Positions 47,090 through 61,723 of a stretch of DNA of 64,000 nucleotides are shown one piece after another. Each line of letters begins with the position of its first letter. Position 1 is the stretch's first letter. The stretch is from Chrysomallon squamiferum (Eukaryota > Mollusca > Gastropoda > Neomphalida > Peltospiridae): the NCBI GenBank assembly GCA_012295275.1, contig CM022668.1:7294529-7358528 (forward strand). Direction: 5' to 3'. The translations under genes were made by a program, and so were the position numbers. The notes beneath the pieces are model-generated. The model ran no database searches, had not been told where the DNA came from, and saw nothing but the letters and a program-made list of their open reading frames with translations.

Positions 47090-47289
47090 NNNNNNNNNNN
47101 NNNNNNNNNNNNNNNNNNNNNNNNNNNNNNNNNNNNNNNNNNNNNNNNNNNNNNNNNNNNNNNNNNNNNNNNNNNNNNNNNNNNNNNNNNNNNNNNNNNN
47201 NNNNNNNNNNNNNNNNNNNNNNNNNNNNNNNNNNNNNNNNNNNNNNNNNNNNNNNNNNNNNNNNNNNNNNNNNNNNNNNNNNNNNNNNN
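47090..47289. other. Assembly gap, 200 N
   Basis: Exactly 200 N, most likely a placeholder. Module d lies on both sides, so the gap hides or replaces repeat sequence. The open frame spanning it is an artefact. Confidence 0.99.
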
Positions 47290-47299
47290 TATTATTTGC

Positions 47300-47330
<31 letters not shown>

Positions 47331-48045
47331 TTTTAATTCATACAGGAAAAAATATTGTAATAAAAACAAAAGAACTAGAGAAATAAAATGTATAAATCTA
47401 AGATGACAAACAGATAAATTATTTTCCTATTTTTTACAGCAATATTAGTATTTCTTTAATTCATTAATTACTTATTTTCTTTTGTTACTTTATTTTTTAT
47501 TTCACTCAATTTATTTATTTATTTATGTATTTATTTACTAATTTGTTTGTTTACTAAAATATTTATTTATTCACTAAATTAGAAAAGGAAATTGGAAAAA
47601 AATATATATCTATATTTTTGTTCACTCTTTTTATCCCTATCATTTTTGTTAAATTAAAAAAAGAAAATACAGGTGCATTTGAGTCCTACAGTAAGAGTAA
47701 AATTTTGAAGCATCAAGCCAAAATACCAAAATAAAAACAAAAACAATTTGGACACAAATTTTGACGGTTCACCAAAGTAATGGATATTGGAAAATACTAT
47801 TTTGAAAACATCTAGATACCAAATTTGAAATAAATTCCAATAATGAACCTTAAACATACCTCAGTGGACAGCTGAAGTCAGGTCATGTGATTTTCTACAG
47901 GTCAGTTTTGTAATGGATGTTTTGTAATAAATAAAAATTACTTACAGGTGTCACTATCTTGTAAAATTATCTATCAATGTGATGAGTTATCTGTTATGTG
48001 TGCCTATATGTTTACTAATACAAGACTGTAGACAGACACACAAAG
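47290..48045. repeat. ATTT spacer and second module d after the gap
   Basis: Spacer with CATACAGGAAAAAATATTGT, then d from about 47670 to 48045. Confidence 0.88.
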
Positions 48046-49539
48046 AAAAATATACATACATACAGAGACAAAAACATCTGACAACACAATACAGAACATA
48101 CATACAGACATACAGAAATAATCACATATAAACACAAACAATACAAAACACAGATACACATAAATAAACATACATATACATTAACAATACAAAACACAGA
48201 CATGAACATATATAAAAAAAATAGTACAAAATACATACATAGATAAACATATAGAATATTAACAGTATAAAATATAGACACACATACATACATAAATATA
48301 TACAAAGACAAACAATACAAAATACACATACAGACATAAACGCTAACACTACAAAACATATACATACATACATAAATAAACATATATAAACATTAACATT
48401 ACAAAATACAGACACACATATACTAACATATATACATAAACATATATAAACGATAACAATACAAAACACAGACACACATAAATGCATACATAAACACTAA
48501 AAATACAAAAAACACACACATACATAAACATATATAAACACTAAAAATATAAAATGCCGACACACACATACATACATATATAAACATATATACACACTAA
48601 CAATACAAAACACACACAGACATAAAACATACAGACACACATACACACACATAAATACATACAGACAGAAACATATATAAGCACAAACAATACAAAACAC
48701 AGACACCCACATGTACAGACATAAACATATATAAACACTAACAATACAAAACACACACACACATACATACATACACATATACATACACACATACATACAT
48801 ACACATACATACATACATAAATATATATAAACACAATACAAAGCACAGCCATACATACATACATACATACAAACATAAACATATATAAACACTAACAATA
48901 CAAAATTCATACATACATACATACATTCATACATACATACATAAACATATAAACTTTAACAATTCAAAATACATACATACATACATACATTCATACATTC
49001 ATACATAAACATATATAAACACTAACAATGCGACATTACAGACACACATACATACATACATAAACAAAAAAAATACAAACAATAGAAAACAAACAGATAC
49101 ATACATACACACATAAACAAATATAAACACTAAGAACACAAAACAAACACATACATCCATACACACATAAACAAATATAAACACTAAAAATGCAAAACAA
49201 ACACACAGATAGATACATACATAAACATAAATACAAACAATACAAAACACACACATACATACATACACACATAAACAAATATAAACACTAACAATACAAA
49301 ACAAACACATACATACATAAATAAACATAAATTCTAACAATACAAAACACACATATACATAAACAAATATAAACACTAACAATACAAAACAAATACATGC
49401 ATGGATACACATAAATTAATACAAACAACACAAAAAACACAGACACTTACATGGAAACACACATATGTAACACTAACACAGACATAAACAGAAAATACAT
49501 ACACTTACACAAATACATACACACTTACATACATATTCT
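48046..49539. repeat. Module e minisatellite, array 4
   Basis: Same unit and orientation as arrays 1-3. Confidence 0.92.
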
Positions 49540-49998
49540 AAACAAAATGTATAACGTGTTTGTAAATTTAGACTCATGAATTGAAAAACATTTAGTAAGT
49601 TTAAACTTACATTTCCTATCATTACACACATTATCAAATTAGTATCTGCATTCCTTAAAATAAATAGATAATTATTTATCTTTAAAACTTCAAGATTATG
49701 CAATGATCGATTTGATGTGGTAAACATATTTGATCTTATATAGATTAAGTTAATGCGATATAAATATTTGTTTAATTTAATTTAATCTACGATATAAAAT
49801 CTATAATTTATCAAGGTTACTGTGGAAATAAAAATCATTTTATACCTTAAAACAAAGAATTTGTAGCAAGAGAAAACCACATGACTTTCACAATGGCTGT
49901 CTACCGTGACGTTTGACAATTGTTGACGTAATTTTTTCATTCGGAATAACTCGGTAAATCTCATTGTTATACATTTTCGGCCACTTCCTAAATCCGTT
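49540..49998 (-). promoter_or_regulatory. Module f, copy 3 (CRE mutated)
   Basis: The CRE reads TGACGTAA (49924-49931). TATA motif retained. Confidence 0.4.
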
Positions 49999-49999
<1 letters not shown>

Positions 50000-50033
<34 letters not shown>

Positions 50034-50578
50034 ATAATAATAATAATAATGATAATAATAACAGCACAAGAGTTTTAACGATATACTGACAATAACAATG
50101 AAATATAAACAAACACTACGGTAATAATAGCAACAATAAAAAAAATAAGACATTTTTTTATTAAGTGGTATTTTATTTGAAAGAGGAAAGAAGTTAGGTG
50201 TGTGATAACATTTTTAAAAATATCATTTTCCAATTAAATTATATATCATAAGAAAGTCGGAAACGGGGCAGATTAAAATGATAAAACTGATATGAAATCG
50301 TTATAAATGAATTTTTATTAGAATTTACGAACAAACTGTGTTTGATTCTGGCCTCAATTTTATTTAAACAATATAAAATATAAATATCTATTTCGATAGT
50401 AACGATATCAACTGAATGAATTTGTTTATGTCTACGGTTACCATTTGAAGACATAATTGATTCAAACATCAGTTTTTGCCTCATTTCAAAGAGTTTAGTT
50501 TCGGCAATATACATAGGTACATGACAAGAGAGTCTCAACAGAAGACATCCCAGTTTTAGTAATATGTTTTTGCTAACC
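50000..50578. repeat. Module g, copy 3
   Basis: (CTA)n(AAT)n followed by a shortened g ending TTTTTGCTAACCTGGGG. Confidence 0.85.
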
Positions 50579-50587
50579 TGGGGGGGG

Positions 50588-50650
<63 letters not shown>

Positions 50651-50799
50651 AGAGACAGAGAGAGAGACAGAGAGACAGAGAGAGAGAGATGTTTTATGCG
50701 TGTGTCAAAGACAGAGAGGATGAGTAAAATAGAAGAAGGTAGTCTGTAAGACAGAGAATGAGAGAGAAAGAGAAGAAGAACTTTCTGCGTGAGAGAAAT
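50579..50799. repeat. Module h, GA-rich tract 4
   Basis: G10 followed by (GA)n at 50591-50647 and GACAGAGA variants. Confidence 0.93.
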
Positions 50800-51073
50800 A
50801 TAATGACAGACGCACACCGAGACTGATGTATGTTTGGGTGATATTTAATTTTTGATATTGACAGGTTTGTGTAGTAATGAACTGATGTGTTTTAATAAAT
50901 CTGACGTGTATTTTAATCTGTGTAAAAGTTTTGTATATAAGTATTTGAAGGATATATGTGAAAGTAAAAGTGTTTTAAAAAAATGTTTTGTACAAAATAA
51001 ATTTTGTTGTTTTGGACCTGTTTGTATTATTGTTGGTGATTTTTATTTTTATTTTTTTTAATTTGTTGCCGTT

Positions 51074-51114
<41 letters not shown>

Positions 51115-51348
51115 TTTTATTTTTTAATTTTCTTAATACAATGTTTCAAAACACAAAAAACTATATTTTTGTTTTTATTTTTGTATTTAATATTTCCAAA
51201 TATTTGTAATTATATACTATATGCATACAACACATACACATACAATCTCTCTCTCGCATGTACACATATGCACACACACACACGCACGCGCGCACACACA
51301 CTTACATTTATACATATTTCAGTCATTCTGTAACTGCGGTGAACAGTC
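50800..51348. repeat. Module b copy 5 and truncated c
   Basis: Ends abruptly in c at GCGGTGAACAGTC, where inverted module g begins. Confidence 0.88.
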
Positions 51349-52786
51349 ATATAGAATTCGACAAAGACTTCATTTTATCAGATATTCACTGCTTTTGATT
51401 CCAAATGAAACAAATCAATCACATTTTCTCCGTAAATTTTGATAACGTTTTGCATATCAGTGTTACCAAAGACATCTTGATGTCATTTTAATTTGCCCCC
51501 TTTTTTATCGTCTTTCTTATGATATATAATTTTATTGGAAAATTCTATTTTTGAAAATGTTATCGCACACCCACTTTCTCTCCTCTATCAGATAAAATAC
51601 CATCTAGCAATGTTTTATAATATTTTTTGTTGTAGCTGTTATTACTTTTGTATTAGTATTAATTTTATCCTTATCAATATATTGAGCTATTATTATTATT
51701 ATTATTATTATTATTGTTGTTGTTGTTGTTATTATTAAACGGATTTAGGAACTGGCCGAAGATATGTAACAACGAGATTTACCGAGTTATTCCGAATGGC
51801 AAAATGACGTCAACAATTGTCAAACGTCACGGTGGACAGCCATTGTGAATGTCATGTGGTTTTGTCTTGCTAGAAATTCGTTGTTTTAAGGTATAAAATG
51901 ATTTTTATTTCCGCAGTAACTTTGATAAATTATAGATTTTATATCGTAGATAAAATTAGTTTAATCAAATATTTCTATCGCATTAAATTAACCTATAAAC
52001 GCACAAACGTTTTTACATCTCAAATACATCATTGCGTAATCTTAAAGTTTTAAAGATATATTAAACTTATAAATACCACGTTTACTAGAGTCTATAAATA
52101 AATAATTATCTATTTATTTTAACAAATTCTGCCACTAAATTTGATAATGTTTGTAATAATAGGAAACATAAGTTTAAACTTGCTAAATGTTTTTCAACAC
52201 ACGAGTCTAAATTCACAAACGCGTTACACATTTTGTTTAGACTGTGTGTATGTGTGTATGTATTTTGTATTGTCAGTCTTTATATATGTTTATGTATGTA
52301 ATTTTGTTTAGACTGTGTGTATGTGTGAATGTATTTTGTATTGTCAGTCTTTATATATGTTTATGTATGTATGTAATTTTGTACTGTTAGTGTGTGTATG
52401 TATGTATATATGTATGTGTGTGTGTATGTATGTATGCATCTATATGTGTGTGTTTTGTAAAGTTAGTGTTTATATATGTTTATGTAGTGTCTCTGTTTTG
52501 TATTGTTAGTGTTTATATTTGTTTATGTATGTATATCTGTATGTATGTGCATCTGTGTTTTGTATTGTGTTTATATTTGTTTATGTATGGGTCTATTTTG
52601 TATTGTTAGTGTTTATGTATGTATGTATGTATATGTCTGTGTTTTGTATTTGTGTTTACATGTTTACGTATGTATGTATATTGTTTGTGTTTATATATGT
52701 TTATGTCTGTATGTATTTGTGTCATTCTTTTGTATTGTTTGTGTTTATATATGTTCTTGTGTGTATGTGTAGGTATGTTTTTTAAT
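51349..52786. repeat. Inverted g-f-e segment
   Basis: Reverse-complement order: g 51349-51700, f 51745-52235 (CRE 51805-51812), e array 52236-52780. It is flanked by c on the left and module a on the right. Confidence 0.93.
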
Positions 52787-53995
52787 TTCGTGATGATAAT
52801 AATTAAGATTTAATATAAAGTTCTTGTGGGTTTTATAAAAACATATATAGATCTCTGAAACTAGTGATTTGTGACTTGATATGTTTTTGGGGGAAATGTG
52901 ACATTAATTTATTTAAAAATTTTATAACCAGTGTGTGTTTCTTTTTGTGGGTTTTTATATCACAATAATAAACATATTTATACTGATGTTTTTGTAATTG
53001 TCACACAAACATTAAAATTATTTTAGAAAAAAATATAAAAATTATGATTTAAAATAAATCTATTAACATTAGAGATATAAAATACTAATATAACAGGAAA
53101 ACAATTAAGATTATTATACAAAAAAAAATTAAAATTATAATTTAAAATAAATCTATAATACAATAAAAAGGTATATTAAAAACTTGATAAAATATTAATA
53201 TAACAAAAAAAATTAAAATTATAATGCAAAAAAAAAAGAAGCTTATTAAAATTAGAAATATAAAATATTATCAGCGGAAAATATATTTTAAAATTAGAAT
53301 TAAAAATTGTATATTAAAATTATTACAGAAATAATATATTTAACTTAGCAGTAAAAATATATCAAAATAATTGGTTAAAATAAAAAATAAATTATTTACA
53401 TGATTCCACAGATGTTAAAAAAAAAAAAAAAAAAAAAAAAACACACAAGAAATTCACCCAAAAAAATCAGTTCAAAACACTAACAGACGCACACACGCAC
53501 ACACACACACAGCAAGTGTTTTAATTTAATTGTTTGATTCTCAAAGTTTTATCATCAAAATTTATCAAAACATTTTTAAATGATTTTGAAAACACTGCAG
53601 TTATTGTTATACAGTATTTGACTTAGAATATTATCTTTAAAGAAAAAGCAATAAATTAACACATTCAATTTTTAAGACAAATAAAATAATTACAATTCTT
53701 ATTTGATGAAATGACCCGAGTTCTGTTATTTTTCATGATAAAAATTATTTAACTAAATCTTTTTTTCAAAAATATTTAAACATATCCGTTGTTTAAAAAA
53801 TAAATTAACTAAATTTGTTGTTTAAAAAATTAAATTAACCAAATTTAATTTTAACTGATAGCATTTTTGTCATTGCTTTTATACATTAAATCATTTGTTT
53901 TTAAAAATAACGTAGCAAAATCTATTGAGTTAAAAAACTTACTAATTAAAATCAGTTGTTTTACTTATTTATTTATTTTTATTTTTTATTTTTTA

Positions 53996-54588
53996 TTCAG
54001 TTGAGGAATAAGTCATTGTGGTTCATAATTGGTTCAAATTTTGTCCCATTTCAGGGTGTTAAAATGGAATGTCAAGTTGAAAAAAAGGTGCATTTTCGAC
54101 ACTTGCTGCTCTTTGCATTCAATCGTGACGGGAAGAATGCGAAAGCCACCAAGGCTGCTCATGAGATTTGTTCTGTGTATGGAAAAGATGCTATGCCAGA
54201 AAGGACCGCACAGTGGTGGTTTTCACGTTTCAGAAACGGTAACTTCAACCTCACTGATGACGAACGTTCTGGTCGTCCTGTTATATTTAATGAAGATCAG
54301 TTGATTCATCTTCTCCGTGAAAATCCACATCAGTCAACCAGAGAACTGGCTAAACAGTTGGCATGTGATCAGAAAACTGTTGTGAATCACCTTCATTCGA
54401 TGGGGAAAGTTCGAAAACTTGGCATATGCATTCCACATTCTTTGAGTGAAAACAACAAACTACAGCATAAATAACAAACACAGTAAATACATTACTGATT
54501 AAATTACATCTTGTTATCAGTTAAGCTTAAGATTTCTTGTACGTAACAATTAAATCTAATAAACACAGTGACTTATTCCTCAACCCAA
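53996..54588 (+). mobile_element. Mariner-derived element, copy 2
   Basis: 593 bp, inverted ends GTTGAGGAATAAGTCA on both sides (perfect here), TA flanks. Its flanks match those of copy 1, so the pair arose by segmental duplication and not by two insertions. Confidence 0.86.
54064..54474 (+). CDS. Truncated mariner transposase (DNA-binding domain only), copy 2
   Basis: A 136-residue frame, colinear with copy 1. About a dozen amino-acid changes and no stop or frameshift: for example SGRPV here against SGCPV, STRELAKQL against STRKLAEQL, and IPHSLSE against VPHSLSE. The two HTH units (ERTAQWWFSRFRNGNF and the DQKTVVNHLHSMGK stretch) are complete. The catalytic domain is missing. Confidence 0.85.
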   Translation: MECQVEKKVHFRHLLLFAFNRDGKNAKATKAAHEICSVYGKDAMPERTAQWWFSRFRNGNFNLTDDERSGRPVIFNEDQLIHLLRENPHQSTRELAKQLACDQKTVVNHLHSMGKVRKLGICIPHSLSENNKLQHK

Positions 54589-55480
54589 TATTTTACTTTC
54601 TTCCTTTTTTTTTTTTCTTTTTTTTCAATTTAATATTTGCAAACATACTAATTATAGAATTGTCACAAATTGTTACTTCAATCACATCCGCACTTTTTTA
54701 ATGTTCTTCACCAATTCTTCAACTCCATGGCACTGTTATAAAAGGTCTGGCATTTGGTAATTAAAGAATGAAGGAAAAAAAAACAAGAGCTCCGTCAGGC
54801 GGGGAAACCAATGATTCTTATTTTGTCTTGATTCCCCATGTGACCTTATTCATATCATTAATCAAAATTACTTAAACATAATGTTTTATGATTATATAAT
54901 GTATTATTATCAAGTCAATTGTATATTATAATTAAATAATTAATGTAAATCTTAACTTGTGTTGTTTTTATTTCTCTAGTGGATTGATAGACTTATTAAT
55001 TTATATAGACTGCAGTCAATTTAGTATTTATATTCTTTGTTAGTTGGCCATTAAAGCACCTTTTATCCTAGACTGAGCCTTAATAAAACATACAAGATCT
55101 TTAAAAGTGTGAGTCTTGTGACAATAATATATGCATACAACAGATACAAAAACACTGACACACACACAGACACACAAACACTGACACAAACACAGACACA
55201 CACACAATCCACACAGACACACACACAGACAATCCACACCTATACATTTCATTGTTTTTTTTTCATTGTTTTTTGTTTTCCTTTTATTTATTTATTTATT
55301 TATTTAGCTATTTTATTTTATTTTAATTTTTATTTATTATTATTATTTTTTTTTTATTCAATATTTCCAAACATATATATTATATGTATGTATACATCAA
55401 ATACACATTCAATCTCACACACATTCCCACACACACACAGATATTCACATATTTATACATATTTCAGTGATTCTGTACCT

Positions 55481-56740
55481 GTGGTGAACAGTCCCCCAGT
55501 TAACTCATTTTCAAGTGTGAGTTAATCTGTATTAACCACACTGAGGTGGGGGTGTCATCACTCACCAGGTGACTCAATGTTGCTGCATTTAAGGTACAAT
55601 TTTCTTTATAAATAAATTTACATTTAAAAAAATGGTGAGGAATGATGAAAAATAATAATAATAATAATAATGAAACAATAAAAAAGAAATATAAGAAAAA
55701 ATAAATTTTGCCTTTACTATAAGACTCAAGGAAATTGCACCATTTTGTTTGAAAGAAAATAATTAACTTTTATGTATTTGAAATATCAAACACTAAAACC
55801 ACATATTTATATTATATTTATTATATTATAGTAAATTATATTATATTATATTATATTATATTATATTATATTATATTATATTATATTATATTATAAAGGA
55901 AAAATATTGTAACAAAAACAAAAGCAGAAGAACTGTAGAGAAATAAAATGTATTAATGTTATGTGACAAACAGATAAATTATTTTCCTACTTTTTACATC
56001 AGTATTTGTTTTTCCTTAATTCCTTAATTATTTACTTATTTTCTTTTGTTCACTTAATTTTTATTTCACTTAATTTATTTATTGATTTATTTATTTACTA
56101 ATTTATTTGTTTGTTTACTAAAATATTTATTTATTTACTAATTTATTTATTTACTAATTTATTTGTTTGTTTACTAAAATATTTATTTATTTACTATTAT
56201 ATTTATTTATTTATTTATTGATTTATTTATTTACTGAAAAAAGTAGAAAAGGTAATTGGAAAAAAAAAAAAATATATATATATATATATTAAATTATATT
56301 AATATAATTTCAACTTTTTATTCACTCTTTTTATCTCTATAATTTTGTTAATTTTAAATAAAGAAAATACAGGTGCATTTGAGTCCTATAGTAACCTAAA
56401 ATTTTGAAGCATCAAGCCAAAATATCAAAATAAAAACAAAAACAATTTGGATGCAAATTTTGACGGTTCACCAAAGTAATGGATATTGGAAAATACTATT
56501 TTGAAAACATGTAGATACCAAATTTGAAGTAAATTCCAATAATGAACCTTAAACGTACCTCGGTGGACAGCTGAAGTCAGGTCATGTGATTTTCTACAGG
56601 TCAGTTTTGTAATTGATGTTTTGTAATAAATAAAAATTACTTACAGGTGAAGATATCTAGTAAAATTATCTATCAATGTGATGAGTTATCTGTTATGTAT
56701 GCCTATATGTTTACTAATACAAGACTGTAGACAGACACAC
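55481..56740. repeat. Modules c and d, copy 4
   Basis: c 55455-55620, (TTATA)n at 55805-55893, ATTT spacer, d 56365-56740. Confidence 0.9.
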
Positions 56741-59700
56741 AAAGAAAAATACACATACACACAGAGACACAGACATCTAACAACACAAAACAAAACATAC
56801 ATACAGACATACAGAAATAATCACATATAAACACAAACAATCCAAAACACACATACATACATAAACATATATAAACACTAACAATACAAAACACATACAT
56901 ACATACATACACACATACATAAACATATATAAACACTAACAATACAAATCACAGACACACAGATGTACCTAAAAATATGTAAACACTAACAATTCAAAGC
57001 ACAGACACACATACATACATACATAACATATATAAACACAAACAATGCAAAACAAAACCACACATACATAACTAAACATATATAAACACTAAGAATATAA
57101 AACACAGACACACATACATACATACATACATACATATATAAACACAATACAAAACAGAGACACACATAAATGCATTGATAAACATATATAAACACTAACA
57201 ATACAAAGCACAGACACACATACATAACTAAACATTTATAAACACTAACAATACAATATATACACACACATACATACATAAGCTTATATAAACACTGACA
57301 AAAATAAATACAGACACACATACATACATAAAAATATATAAACACTAACAATACAAAACACAAACACACATACATACATACATAAATATATATAAACACA
57401 AACAATGCAAAACAAACCCACACATACATACATACCTAAACATATATAAACACTAACAATACAAAACACATACATACATACATAAACATATATAACATTA
57501 ACAATACAAAACACAGACATACACACATATATACATAAACATATATAAATACAATACAACATAAATACACAGACACATAAATATATATAAACACAACACA
57601 AAAGCACACATACATACACACATGCATATAGACTTAAACATATATATTAACAAACAATACAGACCACAGATACAATATACACATTAACTAATATAAACAT
57701 AAACAACAGAAAACATAGACACACACACACACACACACATACATACATAAACATATATAAACACAAATACAAAACACAAAATACAAAACAATACAAAAGA
57801 ATGACACAAATACATAGACATAAACATATATAAACACAAACAATATACATACATATGTAAACATGTAAACACAAATACAAAACACAGACACATATACATA
57901 CATACATAAACATATCTAAACACTAGCAATACAAAACAGACACACATACATATATACATACATAAACATATATAAACACAGATACACATACATACATACA
58001 TAAACATATATAAACATTAACAATACAAAACACAGACACACATACATACATAAACATATACATACAAACAATACAAAACACAGACACATATACATACATA
58101 CATAAACATATAAATACTAACAATACAAAACACAGACACATACATGCATACATACAAAAACATATATAAATACTAACAACACAATACAAAACACAGAAAC
58201 ACATATGTACATAACTTATAAACACCAACTATAGAAAACATACATAAGCACAAAGAGTACAAAACACAAATACATACATATATAAAAATATATAAACACT
58301 AACAATACAAAACAGACACATACATAAACAAATATAAACATTATACAAAACATACATACATAAACATATATATATACAACATAAAACATATATAAACATA
58401 TATAAAATACAATAAACAGTAACAATACAAACACACATACATACATACATATATAAACATATATAAACACAATATAAAAACAGACACAATTCATACAACA
58501 TATATAAACATATAAACAAAACACACACACACACACATACATACAAACATATATAAACACTAACATAAAAAAAACCACAATACAAACAGACACACATTCA
58601 TAAAACATATATAAACACAGCACAAAAATAAACACAGACAAATAAACACATAAACATATATAAACACTAACAGTATAAAAAGAGACACATACATACATAC
58701 ATAAACATATATAAAATAGAAACAATGACAAAAAATAAACACAGACAAATAAACACATAAACATATATAAACACTAACAATACAAAACAGAGACACACAC
58801 ACATGCATACATACATAAACATATATAAACACTAACAATACAAAAAGAGAGACACATACATGCATACATACATAAACATATAAACACTAACAAGACAAAA
58901 CACAGACACACATACATACATGCACACATAAACATATATAAACACTAATAGTACAAAACAGAGACAGCCTTACATACATATATAAACATATATAAACACA
59001 ATACAAAACACAGACACACATACATGCATACATACATAAACATATATAAACACAATACAAAACATATATACACATACATACATACCTAAACATTTAAACA
59101 CAATACAAATTCACAGACATACATACATACATACATAAACATATATTAACACAAACAATACAAAACACACACAAACATACATATATATATACATAAACAT
59201 ATATAAACACTAACAATACAAAACATAGACACACACACACACATACATACATAAACATATATAAACAGTAACAATACAAAACATAGACACACATACTTAC
59301 ATATATAAATATATAAACAGAATAGAAAACACATACACACACACACATACATACATACATACATAAACATATATAAACACTAACAGTACAAAACAGAGAC
59401 ACACATACATATATACATTAACATATATAAACACTGACAATACAAAACAGACACACATACATACATACTGATATATATATAAATACTAATGATACAAAAC
59501 ACACACATACATAGACATATAAACACTAACAATACAAAAGACAAACACACATACATATATTCCTACATAAACATATAAACACTGACAATGCAAAAACCAC
59601 ACACACACACACACACACACAAACACTAACACTAGAAAACAGACATAAAAAACAGACATAAACTTATATAAACATAAACAATGCAAAAGACAGACAAACA

Positions 59701-59764
59701 TACAAATATACATAAAGATATATAAAGACTAACTCATAAAAAATACATATAAGCATAGATAACT
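56741..59764. repeat. Module e minisatellite, array 6 (longest)
   Basis: About 3 kb of the same unit. Confidence 0.93.
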
Positions 59765-60170
59765 AAACAAAATGCGTAACCTGTTTAGAGTGGTGTGTGT
59801 TGAAAAAACATTTACCAAGTTTGAACTTACTTTTCGTATCATTTCATATGTTATCAAATTAGGGACTGCAATGCTTAAATAAATAATTAATCATTTGTTT
59901 ACAGAATTTGTAAAAACGTTTGTGCGTATATAGATTAATTTAATGCGATAGAAATATTTGATTAAACTAATTTTATCTACGATATAAAATCTATAATTTA
60001 TCAAAGTTACTGCGGAAATAAAAATCATTTTATACCTTAAAACAAAGAATTTCTAGCAAGAGAAAACGACATGACATTCACAATGGCTGTCCACCGTGAC
60101 GTTTGACAATTGTTGACGTCATTTTGCCACTCGGAATAATTCGGTAAATCTCGTTTGTTACATATCTTGG
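59765..60170 (-). promoter_or_regulatory. Module f, copy 5: right edge of the repeat cluster
   Basis: CRE TGACGTCA at 60114-60121 and the TATA motif conserved. Similarity ends at about 60170 in a T-run, and unique sequence follows. Confidence 0.45.
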
Positions 60171-60568
60171 TCTTTTTTTTTTTTTTTTAATAAGACCGTT
60201 CAATAAATTTAGTAACATATTATAATAGCTAGGTTAATTATTAATACATGAACTGAAATATAACGGTGCTTTTTCAAATCCAATCCAATTCGCTTTAGTT
60301 TATAATTTGTTTGCTGTTGTTTCTAACTGAACTATCAAAATTCGTTTCGAGAACCGTATCAGAAAGAAAAAATCGAGTTACTGTGAATAAACTGAATTTT
60401 ATTATTTATTTCAAAAGAAACACCACCACCACCACCACAACTAATAATAATGATAATAAATTTTAGAAATTTCACAAAATATACTTAACTGGATAAGTGT
60501 GCGCGTATCTATTTGTATAGCGTGATCGCATGAATGTTTTTTGTTGTTTTTGTTGTTGTTGTTGTTGT

Positions 60569-60663
<95 letters not shown>

Positions 60664-60950
60664 CATAAGAAAGATAGATATACCCTGAAAGCGCCGTTGT
60701 ACAGAAGTTGTTCATGGGACAAGAAACGTGTAAAAAAAAAAGATATTCTACATATATAATATTATTTATTTATTTATTTATTTTATATTATATATTCTTA
60801 TTTTATTTTTTATATTTATTGGTGAAACGGTCGTTCAACTGCTTTTCGAAAAGCAATGACCTTTGAACCATAATATTAGATCGACAGGGGACGTTACTCT
60901 GACTCATAAAATAAAATATATATAAAATTAATTGCTATACCAGTATTCTC
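60171..60950. other. Intergenic region before the paraoxonase-like gene
   Basis: Holds (GTT)n(GT)n(GA)n at 60550-60661 and AT-rich sequence. No coding region seen. Confidence 0.6.
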
Positions 60951-60996
60951 GGCCGTTGTTCACAAGACAATCAGTTCATAGCTGAATATTCGACAG
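60951..60996 (+). other. Possible non-coding 5' exon end of the paraoxonase-like gene
   Basis: TATTCGACAG followed by GTGAGG forms a good donor at 60996/60997. The start-codon exon of the gene has an acceptor (TATTTCAG) at 61714, so an upstream non-coding exon is required. This is a candidate only. Confidence 0.35.
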
Positions 60997-61631
60997 GTGA
61001 GGATAATAATGACTGTAATGCTTGCATTTAGCAACTGAATAAATTTAAAGAACTTTCAATTGCTTTTGTTCAGATGTGGTGAAGGTCAAATATTCTAACT
61101 TCAAAGTTATATAATATTAAATCGGGCTTTGAAGTGCAGACTGCATTCTTCTTTTTTCATTCTTTTTTCTTTCATTCTTTCTTTTTGTCTTTCAGTGTTT
61201 CATTGTTTCCTTAATTTCCCCATCCCCAATTTGTTTATTTATTTATTTATTTACTTATTTTTCGATATAAACTTGGCAATTCATAAATTTTAAAATAAAT
61301 AAATAAACGAAAGTAAAACATGATTGAATAAAAATAATAATATTGTCGTCTGATTTCAGTTTTGTTATTTACGTATTATTAAAACTAAAACCGCGTCGCA
61401 ATTAACAAAACAGCCATGTATTTAGATAAAGTAGTTATTTCGTCTGCCACTGTGTAAACCCATTTGATATTGCAGATTGATATATTACATCTATTTATAA
61501 AAATAAGGAATATATTTTCAAGCAGCAGTGAAGTAGGCCTGCTAGTAACGAGTTGATTTTAGATTATTTGTCTTGTCATCTAAAACACTGTTATATTACA
61601 GTTTTCCTGTTATTAATCCCTAAAAGAATCT

Positions 61632-61677
<46 letters not shown>

Positions 61678-61723
61678 TTACATTTATAAATATATTATTA
61701 TTTTTATATTTCAGAGTTTCACC

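Larger units (their letters stand above)
52787..55480. repeat. Module a, copy 2 (segmental duplication)
   Basis: Matches 28283-31045, including the flanks of the mariner derivative. Small indels only, for example a poly-A stretch at 53419 where copy 1 has unique bases, and loss of about 130 bp after 54810. Confidence 0.9.

Noticed and set aside
47075-47386. Open frame across the N gap
   Set aside because: It consists mostly of unknown bases and begins and ends in repeats.
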